Both the position numbers and the translations under genes were made by a program. A stretch of DNA of 64,000 nt from an uncultured Bradyrhizobium sp. (GTDB taxonomy: Bacteria; Pseudomonadota; Alphaproteobacteria; Rhizobiales; Xanthobacteraceae), in contig NZ_CAKZJO010000051.1 in the NCBI RefSeq assembly GCF_936943645.1, forward strand, positions 62,001-126,000, read 5' to 3'. Under the pieces are notes generated by a model. It worked only from the letters and a program-made list of their open reading frames with translations. It made no database searches and was not told where the DNA came from. Shown in pieces: positions 27,903 through 36,524 of this stretch (its first letter is position 1; every line of letters starts with the position of its first letter).

Positions 27903-28178
27903 GAATCGCGCCCCAGGAGACCCCAATTAACTCGATTGGTACGGCGGAGCGGGCGGTGCGACAAGGGTTCCTGAATGGTTAACGATGCGATCAGCGGGCA
28001 ACTGTTGCGTGCGGGCCACGCTTTCAGGCTTGGTTTAACCCTTTGTGACTATTTGTTGTATTTCCTGTGCCCGGTCGGAGAGCAACCCGCCCAAGCCAAG
28101 GGCGGGGAACCCGAGCGCCAGCCTTCTTGCCCCCTCGTCCGCCTGCTAAGACTGGAACCATCAAGATAGGAATCCCTC

Positions 28179-28736
28179 GTGTCTGGCCTCCTTCTGTTCG
28201 CCCTTCTGGCAGGATCGCTCCTTGGCGGCGGCGACCGCCTCCTAGAACCGGCTACCTCTTGCGCGCGGTCCGCGTGCCCGCATGCCCCGGTCGTGGAGGT
28301 AGCCACCTCCTCCTCAGTCTGGAAGTTCAGCCGCACCCAAGGGGGCAAAGAGGGTGAGAGCTTCGCGGCCATCACCAAGACTGCGGACACCACCCAATCC
28401 GACCCCGATTTCGCCGGTCTCATCGTGCGCTGTGCACCCAAGGGCAAGATCGATGTGCTGGTGGCCCTGATCCGGCCCTTTCCGCCGCGAAGCCATCCCA
28501 AGGTCACCATCGCCGCCAGCGGCGGCGCCACGCTGAGCGTCGAGGCCAGCATGGCGGCCGCGGGCGCCGCGGTGCTGCTACCCGACGAGGTCTCTGCCTT
28601 TGCCGCCGGCAAATGGCAGACGACGGCCTCGCTGTCCCTGGCGGTTAGGGAAGGCGACAGCGAGATCAAAGGCGTGGTGGCCCTGAACGGGCTGCGGGAG
28701 GCCTACAACTCTTTGCTCGCGAATTGCGGCCAATAG
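28179..28736 (+). CDS. Putative secreted protein of unknown function
   Basis: About 185 residues beginning at GTG 28179 with ATAGGA upstream. The N-terminal MSGLLLFALLAGSLLGGG is hydrophobic and may be a signal sequence. The body has three Cys, of which CARSACPHAP could form a pair, and a repeated ATLSVEASMAAAGAAVLLP-like hydrophobic beta segment. No family recognised. It opens a plus-strand group with a small membrane protein and a ligase-like protein beyond the divergent promoter gap after the Wza-like gene. Confidence 0.55.
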   Translation: MSGLLLFALLAGSLLGGGDRLLEPATSCARSACPHAPVVEVATSSSVWKFSRTQGGKEGESFAAITKTADTTQSDPDFAGLIVRCAPKGKIDVLVALIRPFPPRSHPKVTIAASGGATLSVEASMAAAGAAVLLPDEVSAFAAGKWQTTASLSLAVREGDSEIKGVVALNGLREAYNSLLANCGQ

Positions 28737-28810
28737 GCCAAATTTAGCCATACGACTTAAGGGTCTTTTTAGGGTGGGGAACCTAGGGTCCGAGACACGG
28801 AGTGTTTCGG

Positions 28811-29086
28811 ATGACCGCGCTTTTGATTTTCAGCTTTCTGGTAGGTGCCGTGCTCGGCCAACGCTTTCGCGTCCTGGTGCTGCTCCCGGTCACATTCGCC
28901 CTGGTGCTCACCGTGCTGCCGGTCAGCCTGATGACAAGCCTTGGCGTGCTCGAAGGCCTGAAGGCCGCGGCCTTTGCCGCCATTGCGCTCCAGGCCGGCT
29001 ACCTGTTCGGCTCGGCCGCCCGCTTCAGCCTTGCCGCCGCCCGCGCCGCGCGCGTGTTCGCCCGGCCGGTCAAGAGCGCGCGCTGA
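28811..29086 (+). CDS. Small inner-membrane protein
   Basis: About 91 residues with two or three hydrophobic helices: TALLIFSFLVGAVLGQRF, LVLLPVTFALVLTVLPVSLM and LKAAAFAAIALQAGYLFG. The C-terminus is basic (ARAARVFARPVKSAR), predicting a cytoplasmic tail. GGAG about eight bases before ATG 28811 supports the start; a GTG at 28802 is in frame. Unknown function, likely co-transcribed with the preceding gene. Confidence 0.6.
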   Translation: MTALLIFSFLVGAVLGQRFRVLVLLPVTFALVLTVLPVSLMTSLGVLEGLKAAAFAAIALQAGYLFGSAARFSLAAARAARVFARPVKSAR

Positions 29087-29227
29087 TCTCTCTTTGCGAT
29101 CAATCTTTCGCGCGCATGCGCTGGGATGACGGGCAAGCTGTTGGCCCGGACCGGCCTTTGCTTGAAAACGGACCTGCGGCTTGTATGGTGACCTGATCGT
29201 TTCAGGATTCCTCGTCGAGCGCGCCGT

Positions 29228-30502
29228 TTGTCCCTCGCTTATTTTGCCCTCATCGTTTCCATCGTTTCCGCTTCCGCTCTCGAAATCGCCGGCGCCAAGT
29301 TCGGTGCACAGCTCGGGACGATGGCTGCCGCGCTCAGCCTGCTCGCAGCTACGCTAAGCGCGCGAAGGGCCGATTACGACCACTATGTGCGCGCGACCTC
29401 CTGGGGCCGCTGGATCCTGATCGCCATTCCGCTGTTGGTTGCGGCTCAACTGGTGCCGCTCCCGCCAGGCTCTGGGCATCCGATCTGGGCGAGCGCGCGC
29501 GACGTCCTTGGCGGCCTCTCGCTTGGGCCTGTCACCGCCGATCTCGGCTTGACCTTGAACGCGCTGATGCTGGCGCTGGCGGCGACCGCCCTGCTCGGCG
29601 TGACCATTGTGGTCGTCCGCGATCGCGGCCGCGCCGAGCTGGTGCTGTTTGTCCTCGCTGGCGTCACCGCCGTCGCCGCCCTGACCCTGGATCTGCATCG
29701 GCTCGCGCCGGCCGTTGCAGGGGCCGCCACAACCCCCGATTTCGCGACGACCCTGGCCGGCTTCGGCCTCGTCCTGAACCTGGCGATCATGCAGCTTGCC
29801 GCCGAGCGGGCCGAAACGCGTCATTCGCTGCTTCGCTCGATCGTGCTTGGCCTGCTCGGCCTTGCGGGAGCCTTGATCAGCGCGACTGCGGTCTTTGGCT
29901 TGTCCGGGACCAACAATGCGGTCGCGGCGGGCTTCGGTATTGTGTTGATCCTGCTGATCCTCGTCATCCGCCGGCTCGATCTGTCGCCGTTGGCCGCGGG
30001 CGCGCTAGCCCTCGCCGCGCTGATCGGGGCGGCGATTGTCCTGACCTTCCTGTTCGAACAGAGCTCCGGCCCGGTCCTCATGCGGCTCACCCCCGATATC
30101 GGGGCGGAGACGCGCGCGGCGCTGGAACGGATGCTGGCGGACACGCGCTGGTTCGGCGCGGGCGCCGGAACCTTTGCTGCCGTCGGCAGGATCTATCAGA
30201 GCGATGCCGGCGCGGCCCTGACGGCGCCGTCGACGGCAACAGCGATCTTCGCCGGTATGGGAGTGATCGGTCTCGTTTGCTCGGTGCTGGCAGGCCTGAT
30301 CGCTTTGGTGCGTCTGTTCTTCGGCGCTTTGCAGCGCGGACGCGACTCGTTCTTCCCAGCGGCCGCCGCGGCCTGTCTTCTCTTTGCGCTGGTCCAGAGC
30401 TTCGCAGGGCCAGGACTGCTGCATCCCGCAGCAATCCTTTGTCTGTCGGTGATCGCAGGTTTGGGGCTGTCGCAGAGCGTCAGCCAATCCTCGTCACGAT
30501 AG
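29228..30502 (+). CDS. O-antigen ligase-like multi-helix membrane protein
   Basis: About 424 residues with eleven or so hydrophobic segments. A loop carries LADTRWFGAGAGTFAAVGRIYQ, which matches GDNPWFGTGMGTFQ in the ligase-like protein at 24402 and is the Wzy_C/WaaL signature area. The canonical H(S/N)xx motif after the loop is replaced by ALTAPSTATAIF, so catalysis is uncertain and the protein may be a degenerate or accessory member. The start is TTG 29228 with only a weak ribosome-binding site. Confidence 0.65.
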   Translation: MSLAYFALIVSIVSASALEIAGAKFGAQLGTMAAALSLLAATLSARRADYDHYVRATSWGRWILIAIPLLVAAQLVPLPPGSGHPIWASARDVLGGLSLGPVTADLGLTLNALMLALAATALLGVTIVVVRDRGRAELVLFVLAGVTAVAALTLDLHRLAPAVAGAATTPDFATTLAGFGLVLNLAIMQLAAERAETRHSLLRSIVLGLLGLAGALISATAVFGLSGTNNAVAAGFGIVLILLILVIRRLDLSPLAAGALALAALIGAAIVLTFLFEQSSGPVLMRLTPDIGAETRAALERMLADTRWFGAGAGTFAAVGRIYQSDAGAALTAPSTATAIFAGMGVIGLVCSVLAGLIALVRLFFGALQRGRDSFFPAAAAACLLFALVQSFAGPGLLHPAAILCLSVIAGLGLSQSVSQSSSR

Positions 30503-30515
30503 AGCGCCGATCACA

Positions 30516-31142
30516 TCACACCGCGCGGTCGCCCAGCGAAGCCCAGTAGTTCGGGTTCTTCGGCGACTGGATGCGGACCCAGCGATAGGGCTTCTTCGAC
30601 CACGGCAGGATGTGGCCGGAGAGATTGTCCAGCACGAGATCGCCGGAGAAGGTGCGCACCACGACGACGAGATGGTGCTCGCCCCAGGTGGTCACGACCT
30701 CGCTCAGCAGCACCGAGCGCGCCGGAAAGCCCTTGGCGATCAGCTCGTGGCGTTTTGTCACAGCGTAGTCGTTGCAGTCGCCGCTCACGGGATGCAGCAG
30801 CCATTTCTCGCCGCGCAGGCCTTCCAGATTGGCCTCGGGACGGATGGCGGTATTGACCTGCCGGTTGACCTCTTGCATCTGCCCCAGCCGCTCGGCGGTC
30901 AGCTTCAGACGGCCGCCCCGGAAGACGATCTGCTGCGGCCGCGGTTTGCACTCGTCCTTGTACTTCAGGCAAAACAGCGTGAACGCCATTGGCGCCAGCG
31001 TCGGTTGCTCGAACTTGATGTACTGGATGGCCCCGCGCAGCCCCATCGGCGCACCGACGAAAGCGGCTTGTGCGCGCTGCTGCACCCCCGCAGCAACGAC
31101 GATGGCGGCCACGGCCGCCAGGAACTTTACAACTTTGCGCAT
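30516..31142 (-). CDS. LapG-like periplasmic cysteine protease (peptidase C93/BTLCP)
   Basis: About 208 residues with a signal peptide (MRKVVKFLAAVAAIVVAAGV...AQA). The Cys-His-Asp triad is in SGDCNDYAVTKRH, WGEHHLVVVVR and DLVLDNLSGH. Two further features shared with the 4352-4918 product are an N-terminal FCLKYKDEC/FCIQYPEDC block, which may bind calcium or form a disulfide, and the LLSEVV segment. Expected to act in the periplasm on a surface protein, as LapG does. Convergent with the ligase-like gene, 13 bases between stops. Confidence 0.82.
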   Translation of the reverse strand: MRKVVKFLAAVAAIVVAAGVQQRAQAAFVGAPMGLRGAIQYIKFEQPTLAPMAFTLFCLKYKDECKPRPQQIVFRGGRLKLTAERLGQMQEVNRQVNTAIRPEANLEGLRGEKWLLHPVSGDCNDYAVTKRHELIAKGFPARSVLLSEVVTTWGEHHLVVVVRTFSGDLVLDNLSGHILPWSKKPYRWVRIQSPKNPNYWASLGDRAV

Positions 31143-31335
31143 GTCGCGCTCCCCGTTTTTGTTGGGGAGACGCTACGCGAGACGTCTTGAAATACGGCTC
31201 AAAGGCCGCGCGATCCTTTAATCAAAATGCGGGCTACTCGGTCGGAAACAATTAAGAATACCGATGTGTGACTTGTTCTGCTAAGAGCGGTCACAACGTT
31301 CCGCTCGTGACGCTAGAAGCGATTCGACCTACCTG

Positions 31336-32073
31336 ATGGGCCTTTCCAGACGCTTTCGAAAGAAGACCAAGCCGCGGCTTCCCGACGGCGTTCGCGTCTA
31401 TGCCATCGGCGATGTGCACGGCCGCGCCGATTTGCTTCAATCGCTGTTAACCGTGATCGACGCGGATCTTGCCCGCTCGGCTCCCGAACGCGCCATCCAG
31501 GTCTTCCTCGGCGACTATGTCGATCGCGGTCCGGACTCACGCGCCGTTCTTGATCTCTTGATCGCACGCTCGACATCGCACGAGACGGTTTGCCTCAAAG
31601 GCAACCACGAGATCTTCCTGCTCGAGGTCCTCAAGGATCCGACCCGCCTGCAGGAGTGGCGCCACTATGGCGGCCTGCTGACGCTGGTCTCCTACGGCAT
31701 CACGCCGACCATGAACCCGACGGCGGAGCAGCAGGTCGAGCTGATCGAAGGATTGAAGCGCGCGATGCCGCCAGAGCACCTGGCCTTCCTGCAGCAATTG
31801 CCGTCGTCGTTCACCTGCGGTGACTTCTTCTTCGTGCATGCCGGCGTCAAGCCCGGCGTCCCGCTCGAGCGGCAGAAGGACGAGGACCTGCTCTGGATCC
31901 GCGAGGAATTCCTGGCGTCCGAGGAGCGCTTCGGCAAATACATCGTGCACGGTCATACGCCGGTCAGCGTGCCCGACATTCGTCCGAACCGCATCAACAT
32001 CGACACCGGCGCCTACGCGACCGGAAACTTGACGCTGCTGACGATCCAGGGCGATAGTCTGATGGCAATTTAA
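31336..32073 (+). CDS. PPP-family metallophosphatase (serine/threonine phosphatase type)
   Basis: About 245 residues, cytoplasmic. The PPP metal-binding motifs occur in order: YAIGDVHGRADLL, FLGDYVDRGPDS, LKGNHEIFLL and VHGHTPVS. The pattern matches bacterial PrpA/PrpB and diadenosine tetraphosphatase-like enzymes. It may dephosphorylate a protein or a nucleotide. In an exopolysaccharide setting it is the only phosphatase seen, but it is of Ser/Thr rather than tyrosine type, so pairing with the BY-kinase is not supported. Followed by an unknown membrane gene. Confidence 0.85.
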   Translation: MGLSRRFRKKTKPRLPDGVRVYAIGDVHGRADLLQSLLTVIDADLARSAPERAIQVFLGDYVDRGPDSRAVLDLLIARSTSHETVCLKGNHEIFLLEVLKDPTRLQEWRHYGGLLTLVSYGITPTMNPTAEQQVELIEGLKRAMPPEHLAFLQQLPSSFTCGDFFFVHAGVKPGVPLERQKDEDLLWIREEFLASEERFGKYIVHGHTPVSVPDIRPNRINIDTGAYATGNLTLLTIQGDSLMAI

Positions 32074-32135
32074 GAGCCCTGCTCTCGTTTCAATCCCGTG
32101 CTCGCTTCGCCCTCACAGGCCACGTCGATTTCATC

Positions 32136-32798
32136 ATGAACCGCTTGTTCCTGCTTCGCCTCATCGGCATCTGCACCGCGATCCTGCTGGCGCTTCATGC
32201 CGGCATGGCGTTCTACGGCGATCTCGTCCGCCCGGATTTTCGCGCGAGCGACTTGTTCTCGGGCGAGATCCCGCCCGAGAAGGCCAAGGTGGCGGCCGGC
32301 GGTGTCCTGGCATCGGTTTCGCTGGATGGGGACCTGCTCGCGAATTACGCGGCGGCGAGGGCCGCCGACGTTCTCCATCGTCCTTCCTCCGATGCCGGCG
32401 GGCGGGCGAGCGAGAACAAGGCGGCCCAGACCGCCGTCGTCACGGCCCTGAAGGTCTCGCCGATCAGGCCCGCACTCTGGCTCACACTCGGCACGCTGCA
32501 GGCCCAGGCCGGCGAAGCGGCAACGCCGGCGGTGAAGATGTCCTACCTGACCGGATCGGTGCCGATTGACGTCGCCTTCTCGCGCGTCCGGACCGTGACC
32601 TCCAGTGCCGCCGCAACGGACGAAGAGATCAAGCTGCTGGCGCAATCCGACATCCGCTCGGCGCTGGCCAATCGCTCCCGTTACGAGCCGCTGCTGATCG
32701 CGGCCTATGTGCAGGCAACGCCGGAAGGCAAGTCGCTGCTGCTCGAGACCACGAAGGTCACCGATCCCAAGTTCAACGAGATCCTGCGGCGGTACTAA
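32136..32798 (+). CDS. Membrane-anchored helical protein of unknown function
   Basis: About 220 residues: an N-terminal helix (LFLLRLIGICTAILLALHAGMAF), then helical pairs resembling TPR-like repeats (KAAQTAVVTALKVSPIRPAL, GTLQAQAGEAATPAVKM, DIRSALANRSRYEPLLIAAY). It resembles the 20363-21133 product in layout and in the SPxxxxLWxTL motif. Probably periplasmic part anchored to the inner membrane. Co-directional with the phosphatase and 62 bases after it. Function unknown. Confidence 0.65.
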   Translation: MNRLFLLRLIGICTAILLALHAGMAFYGDLVRPDFRASDLFSGEIPPEKAKVAAGGVLASVSLDGDLLANYAAARAADVLHRPSSDAGGRASENKAAQTAVVTALKVSPIRPALWLTLGTLQAQAGEAATPAVKMSYLTGSVPIDVAFSRVRTVTSSAAATDEEIKLLAQSDIRSALANRSRYEPLLIAAYVQATPEGKSLLLETTKVTDPKFNEILRRY

Positions 32799-32802
32799 AG
32801 CC

Positions 32803-33279
32803 TCAGCGCACCGATTTAGGGTTGACCGGGACGAAGTCCTGGTCGCGGCGCGGCTGATCGGGTCGGCCCTGATAGACGAACATGCCCTTCTTGGTCGTGA
32901 CGATGTCGCCCCGCTGCAGGCTGTCGTCGCGGAGCAGACGTTCGGTCGCGACGAGGTCGGGATCTTCGGGCACCGGCTTGTAGAGCTCCGGATGCTCCCG
33001 CCGTTCGCGCGAGGCCTCCTTGGCGCGACGCCGCGCATCCTCGATGCGTTGCCGCCATTCGTCGCGCGTCACTTCCGGCTCGCTGGGTGGAAGATAGTCG
33101 CTGAGCGAGGGCTCCGGTTCGCTCTGAGCCTGACAGGAGAGCGGACAGGCAACATAGACGGCAAATCCGACAGCCGCGGCCACGATCGCCTTGATTGGCG
33201 CTTTCTGCAGCAGCCGGCGACGGGATACGAACTTGCGACGAATGGATTGCACTCCGAAGACTCCAAGGAAGGCCGACAT
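32803..33279 (-). CDS. Membrane-anchored basic/acidic protein of unknown function
   Basis: About 158 residues. A positively charged N-terminus (SIRRKFVSRRRLLQKAPIK) precedes one helix (AIVAAAVGFAVYVACPLSC), then a highly charged helix (DEWRQRIEDARRRAKEASRERREH) and a compact C-terminus with RGDIVTTKKGMFVYQG. The end of the hydrophobic segment, ...SCQAQ, could be a signal-peptidase site. ATG 33279 is used, as upstream codons look non-coding. Convergent with the preceding gene. No family known to me. Confidence 0.55.
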   Translation of the reverse strand: MSAFLGVFGVQSIRRKFVSRRRLLQKAPIKAIVAAAVGFAVYVACPLSCQAQSEPEPSLSDYLPPSEPEVTRDEWRQRIEDARRRAKEASRERREHPELYKPVPEDPDLVATERLLRDDSLQRGDIVTTKKGMFVYQGRPDQPRRDQDFVPVNPKSVR

Positions 33280-33623
33280 CAGCCAGAGGCGCGGCAACTT
33301 CAGCTCATCAGGTTCCCGATTGCAAGAAGGTGGATGCGCAGTCAGCCGCGTGGCTCCATGGAAGCTTCGGTGGCCGCCCACAAAAATTGAAAAACAACCC
33401 CATGCACAGTAGACGGCCCCAACCAAATCAATGACTTACGCCTTTCCGAAATGCAGGAGACGTCGGGCAAAACATGTAGCGGAATGCATGGTTCCGAGTT
33501 GGGTCTACGGTCATCCGGTCAACCCAAGTTCCGGGTGCATCGCCGTCTCCGGACAGCGGCCCTTCTAAGACCTCGTTAGATCATTTTTGCTATCTTCCGG
33601 CATCACTCCCGGAGTTGCCGAGC
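33280..33623. other. Intergenic stretch with nothing assignable
   Basis: About 340 bases between a minus-strand and a plus-strand gene. The minus-strand gene could extend to 33426, but that part lacks signal-peptide or domain character. I see no hairpin, RNA gene or clear promoter beyond a likely divergent promoter area. Confidence 0.5.
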
Positions 33624-34001
33624 ATGCGTGCAAGACCATTATTGCTGTCAGGTGTTGCCGTCGCGGCTTTCGCCGCGTCCAGCCCTGCTGCGCAGGCCAG
33701 CCCGCTCTGCATCAAGGAGCGGACGCCGTTCGCCTTGTCCCAGGACACGGTGAAATGGACGATGTCGATCGCGCCCGGCGCGGAGTGCATCCAGGGCCTG
33801 CGCTGGTCGTATATGCAGATCTTCAACGTATCGGTCGTGAGCGGACCCACACGCGGGCAATTGGCCGTGGTCGGCTCCGGCTTCCGTTATTCGGCCGAGA
33901 ACGAGACGCCCAAGGCCGACAAGTTCACGCTGTTGATCTCGGGCAAGAACCGCCACGATGCGGGGACGTCGACCCTGGAGGTCGAGGTCAACCCTCAATA
34001 G
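33624..34001 (+). CDS. Small secreted protein of unknown function
   Basis: About 125 residues. Signal peptide MRARPLLLSGVAVAAFAASS ends near AQA-SPLC. Two cysteines (LCIKERTPF and GAECIQGLRW) may pair. The mature part looks beta-rich and ends TLEVEVNPQ, similar to a small immunoglobulin- or cupin-like fold, but I cannot assign it. ATG 33624 is preferred to TTG 33615 because CCGGAG lies in front of it. It is the first of several small secreted-protein genes over the next 3 kb. Confidence 0.6.
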   Translation: MRARPLLLSGVAVAAFAASSPAAQASPLCIKERTPFALSQDTVKWTMSIAPGAECIQGLRWSYMQIFNVSVVSGPTRGQLAVVGSGFRYSAENETPKADKFTLLISGKNRHDAGTSTLEVEVNPQ

Positions 34002-34035
34002 CTCGTCTCAAGGCGCCTCAAAGGATCCCGGAGGA

Positions 34036-34275
34036 CTAGCGACGGCTCGACCCGCTGCCCCGGGTTCTGTTCCCTCGGTAGGGCTGCGCGTGTCCCCGTG
34101 TCGTCACAGGCGGTTCGATCCGGCTCGGGATATTGCGCGTCGCGTTGGGCGGCGCAGGCTGCGACGGATTGACAATGGTCACGTTGCGATTGGGCGTCGA
34201 AGGGTCGTTGACCCCCTGGGCCCAGGCGGCAGCCGGCATAAGCAACGCAATGGCGATCAGAACTGGTCGTTTCAT
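34036..34275 (-). CDS. Small secreted Pro/Asn-rich protein (AQGxxD family)
   Basis: About 79 residues. Signal peptide MKRPVLIAIALLMPAAAW is cut at AQG, giving a mature N-terminus GVNDPSTPN. The remainder is rich in Pro, Asn and Arg and looks unstructured, ending in RGNRTRGSGSSRR. It shares the AQG-x-x-D cleavage context with products at 34345 and 41773. Function unknown. Confidence 0.55.
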   Translation of the reverse strand: MKRPVLIAIALLMPAAAWAQGVNDPSTPNRNVTIVNPSQPAPPNATRNIPSRIEPPVTTRGHAQPYRGNRTRGSGSSRR

Positions 34276-34344
34276 CCGATATCTCCCGAGCAAGAACGTC
34301 AGGGAGGCGATCACCGTTCCTTCACGGTTCGTTGGGCGGCGGCC

Positions 34345-34590
34345 TCAGCGGGGAACGGCGACCAGCTTGCCATCGCGCCAGACGCCCTGGGCCGACTTTC
34401 CGGCAGGCAGGCTGCCCGACAGGTTCCGAACGGCGGTCGGCCGCGAGGCCGCCTGATTGGTCTGTGCCTTCTTCGTAGGCGTCGTGATGATGCTCGAGCT
34501 TGTGGTGTTGGCCTGGTCCTTGATCCCTTGCGCGAGCGCAGGCGAAGCCAGGAACGTCAGAACCGAGAGAACTGCCAGTAAGCCGCGCAT
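34345..34590 (-). CDS. Small secreted Thr/Asn/Lys-rich protein (AQGxxD family)
   Basis: About 81 residues. Signal peptide MRGLLAVLSVLTFLASPAL with AQG at the cleavage site, then IKDQANTTSSSIITTPTKK and a C-terminal segment KSAQGVWRDGKLVAVPR with possible beta character. Chosen start ATG 34590 is the one giving the signal peptide; a much longer upstream frame is non-coding in character. Function unknown. Confidence 0.6.
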   Translation of the reverse strand: MRGLLAVLSVLTFLASPALAQGIKDQANTTSSSIITTPTKKAQTNQAASRPTAVRNLSGSLPAGKSAQGVWRDGKLVAVPR

Positions 34591-34743
34591 GGTCGAACAC
34601 CGGAATGAGGAGCTTTCGCGAAATGTCACAGGTTTTCCCCTAAAAGCAAGCATCTTCGAAAGACCACCAGCAGCCCTGGCAGCTGCGTCTGCGGTGGAAA
34701 AATCTAGCGAAATGGCCTCATCCGGGCTACTTGATCGGCCTTG

Positions 34744-35961
34744 ATGACCGACTCCGGTGAAACAGCGGCCAACGCCCCCTCGACGCAACAGATCAAAGCC
34801 GGGTTTATCCGTCTCCTGTCGAGCCGAATTCGCGCCGTATCCGACGATCCCCACCAGATGCGGGAGATCGTCTATGAGCTGGCGCGCATCAAGCTGATGG
34901 AGCAGTTCACACACGCCGAAGCGCGGGAATCGCGCGAGCTGCAGCAGGTTCTCGAACGTGCCATCAAGGAGGTCGAACGTACCTTCGCGCGCAGCGCTGC
35001 GGCGGAGGCGTCAAAGGCGGACGCGGCAGCCGCCGTTTCAGTCCCCCCACCGGTCGCCAGCCCTGCTCCCCCACCCATTCCGGCATCCCCCGTTTCGGCT
35101 GCGTCCCCTGTTTCGAAGGATGCGGGAGCCTCGCGCCGTGCCGTGGCACCCCCGCCATCGCTCGATCAGCCCAAGCGGCGCGGCACCTTCACCTTTCTTA
35201 TTCGACTGGCCGGCATTCTCTTGCTCATGGCCGGAGCAAGCGCCGCGGTGATCCTATGGCCGCGTTTGAAGACCCAGGTGGCCGCACTGTCACAATCGTC
35301 GCAGCCATCCGCGCCGGTGCCGACCAGCTCCGAGCCCCGGCCGGCCGCCACGGCGCTCCCAACGGAGAGCGAGCCTGTCGAGCGGTCGCCCGACACCGCA
35401 AAGGAGCCGGCGCCCACAGCACAACCCGCGATGCCTTTGCCGACGACTTTCGGCGTCTACGCGTTGAACGAAGGGCAATTGCAGGAGCTGAAGCCCGTCC
35501 CCGGAAAGATTCCCGACCGCCGCGTCGCGATCTCGGCGGCCATCAACACGCCGAGCGCAACGACGCTGACGAGCGGGGACGTCAGATTCATCGTGTTCAG
35601 ACCCGACGGAAGCATCGAGGCGAGCGTGACCGAAGTTCGCGTCGTCGCGAAGGTGTCGCGGTCGATGGGCGTTGATGCCTCCGGCAAGGCGGCCATGGTC
35701 AGCGCGGGCGATTCCTGGGTCATTCGCAGCATGTCCTATCCCTACAAGGTGGGGCCGGTCGAAGATCAGCAGAGGATGCTGCTGCTGCAACCGGAGCAGG
35801 ACGACTTCACGCTGTCGCCCGGACGCTACGTCGTCGTCGTCAAAGGCATGGGCTACGATTTCACCGTGGCCGGGACCGTCACCGATCCCAACCAATGCGT
35901 CGAACGCATCAACGCGGCGAACGGGGCGTTCTATTCCCCCTGCCCGCCGCCGCGACGCTAG
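34744..35961 (+). CDS. Single-pass membrane protein with extracytoplasmic beta domain
   Basis: About 405 residues. A cytoplasmic helical N-terminus (about 20-80; LARIKLMEQFTHAEARESRELQ), a Pro/Ala/Ser linker, one transmembrane helix near residue 155 (FTFLIRLAGILLLMAGASAAVIL), a second Pro-rich linker, and a C-terminal domain (about 235-400) with two Cys near the end (NQCVERIN and SPCPPPRR) suggesting a disulfide. This inside-helix-outside layout fits a scaffold or sensor. No family recognised. Start ATG 34744 directly follows a TTG. Confidence 0.65.
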   Translation: MTDSGETAANAPSTQQIKAGFIRLLSSRIRAVSDDPHQMREIVYELARIKLMEQFTHAEARESRELQQVLERAIKEVERTFARSAAAEASKADAAAAVSVPPPVASPAPPPIPASPVSAASPVSKDAGASRRAVAPPPSLDQPKRRGTFTFLIRLAGILLLMAGASAAVILWPRLKTQVAALSQSSQPSAPVPTSSEPRPAATALPTESEPVERSPDTAKEPAPTAQPAMPLPTTFGVYALNEGQLQELKPVPGKIPDRRVAISAAINTPSATTLTSGDVRFIVFRPDGSIEASVTEVRVVAKVSRSMGVDASGKAAMVSAGDSWVIRSMSYPYKVGPVEDQQRMLLLQPEQDDFTLSPGRYVVVVKGMGYDFTVAGTVTDPNQCVERINAANGAFYSPCPPPRR

Positions 35962-35976
35962 CCGAGCTCCGGTTTC

Positions 35977-36240
35977 TTATTTCGACGGCTTGCTGTCCTT
36001 GGACGGCTCCGCCGGAGCGTCGTCGACCTTGCCGTTGTTCGCGACGCATTTCTGGAAGTATTCGCGCTTGTCCTTGGCGGTGCCCTTGAGACTGCCGGCC
36101 GCCGGGTTGCCAATTTGCTTCGGCGGATAGGCCTTGGCGACCGCCGCGTCGCATGCGCGCGCCACTTCGGCGGTAATGGCCGACGCCGTCACCGGCGCAG
36201 CCAATGTCAGCACACATGCCAATCCAATCAACCTTCGCAT
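35977..36240 (-). CDS. Small secreted protein with cysteine pair
   Basis: About 87 residues. Signal peptide MRRLIGLACVLTLAAPVTAS, then EVARACDAAVAKAYPPKQIGN and REYFQKCVANNGK, with two Cys spaced like a small helical hairpin closed by a disulfide. The C-terminal tail is Asp/Lys/Pro-rich. The layout resembles PsiF-like periplasmic peptides, but the match is too loose to name. Convergent with the preceding gene. Confidence 0.55.
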   Translation of the reverse strand: MRRLIGLACVLTLAAPVTASAITAEVARACDAAVAKAYPPKQIGNPAAGSLKGTAKDKREYFQKCVANNGKVDDAPAEPSKDSKPSK

Positions 36241-36524
36241 ATCTCTGACCGGCACGTCGTTGCTCCTTCAAACCATGAATGCTTGCCGGGACCATAGCAA
36301 AAAGGATCGAAGCGCCAAACCGCAAAGCGGCGCCGAATTGTCACGCGGTCAGTCTTGCTCATCGAAAGCATTCGACGGCACCTGCCGTAAAATCCGCGTC
36401 GCCCTTGGGGATTCGTAAGATAAGGAAAGGTCGCGGGTAGCAAGAACCACATCTGGAGACGCAAGTCGGGATCACCGACTTCGCATCGCGGCACGGCTTG
36501 TCGGACGACGGACAGTCGGCATCG

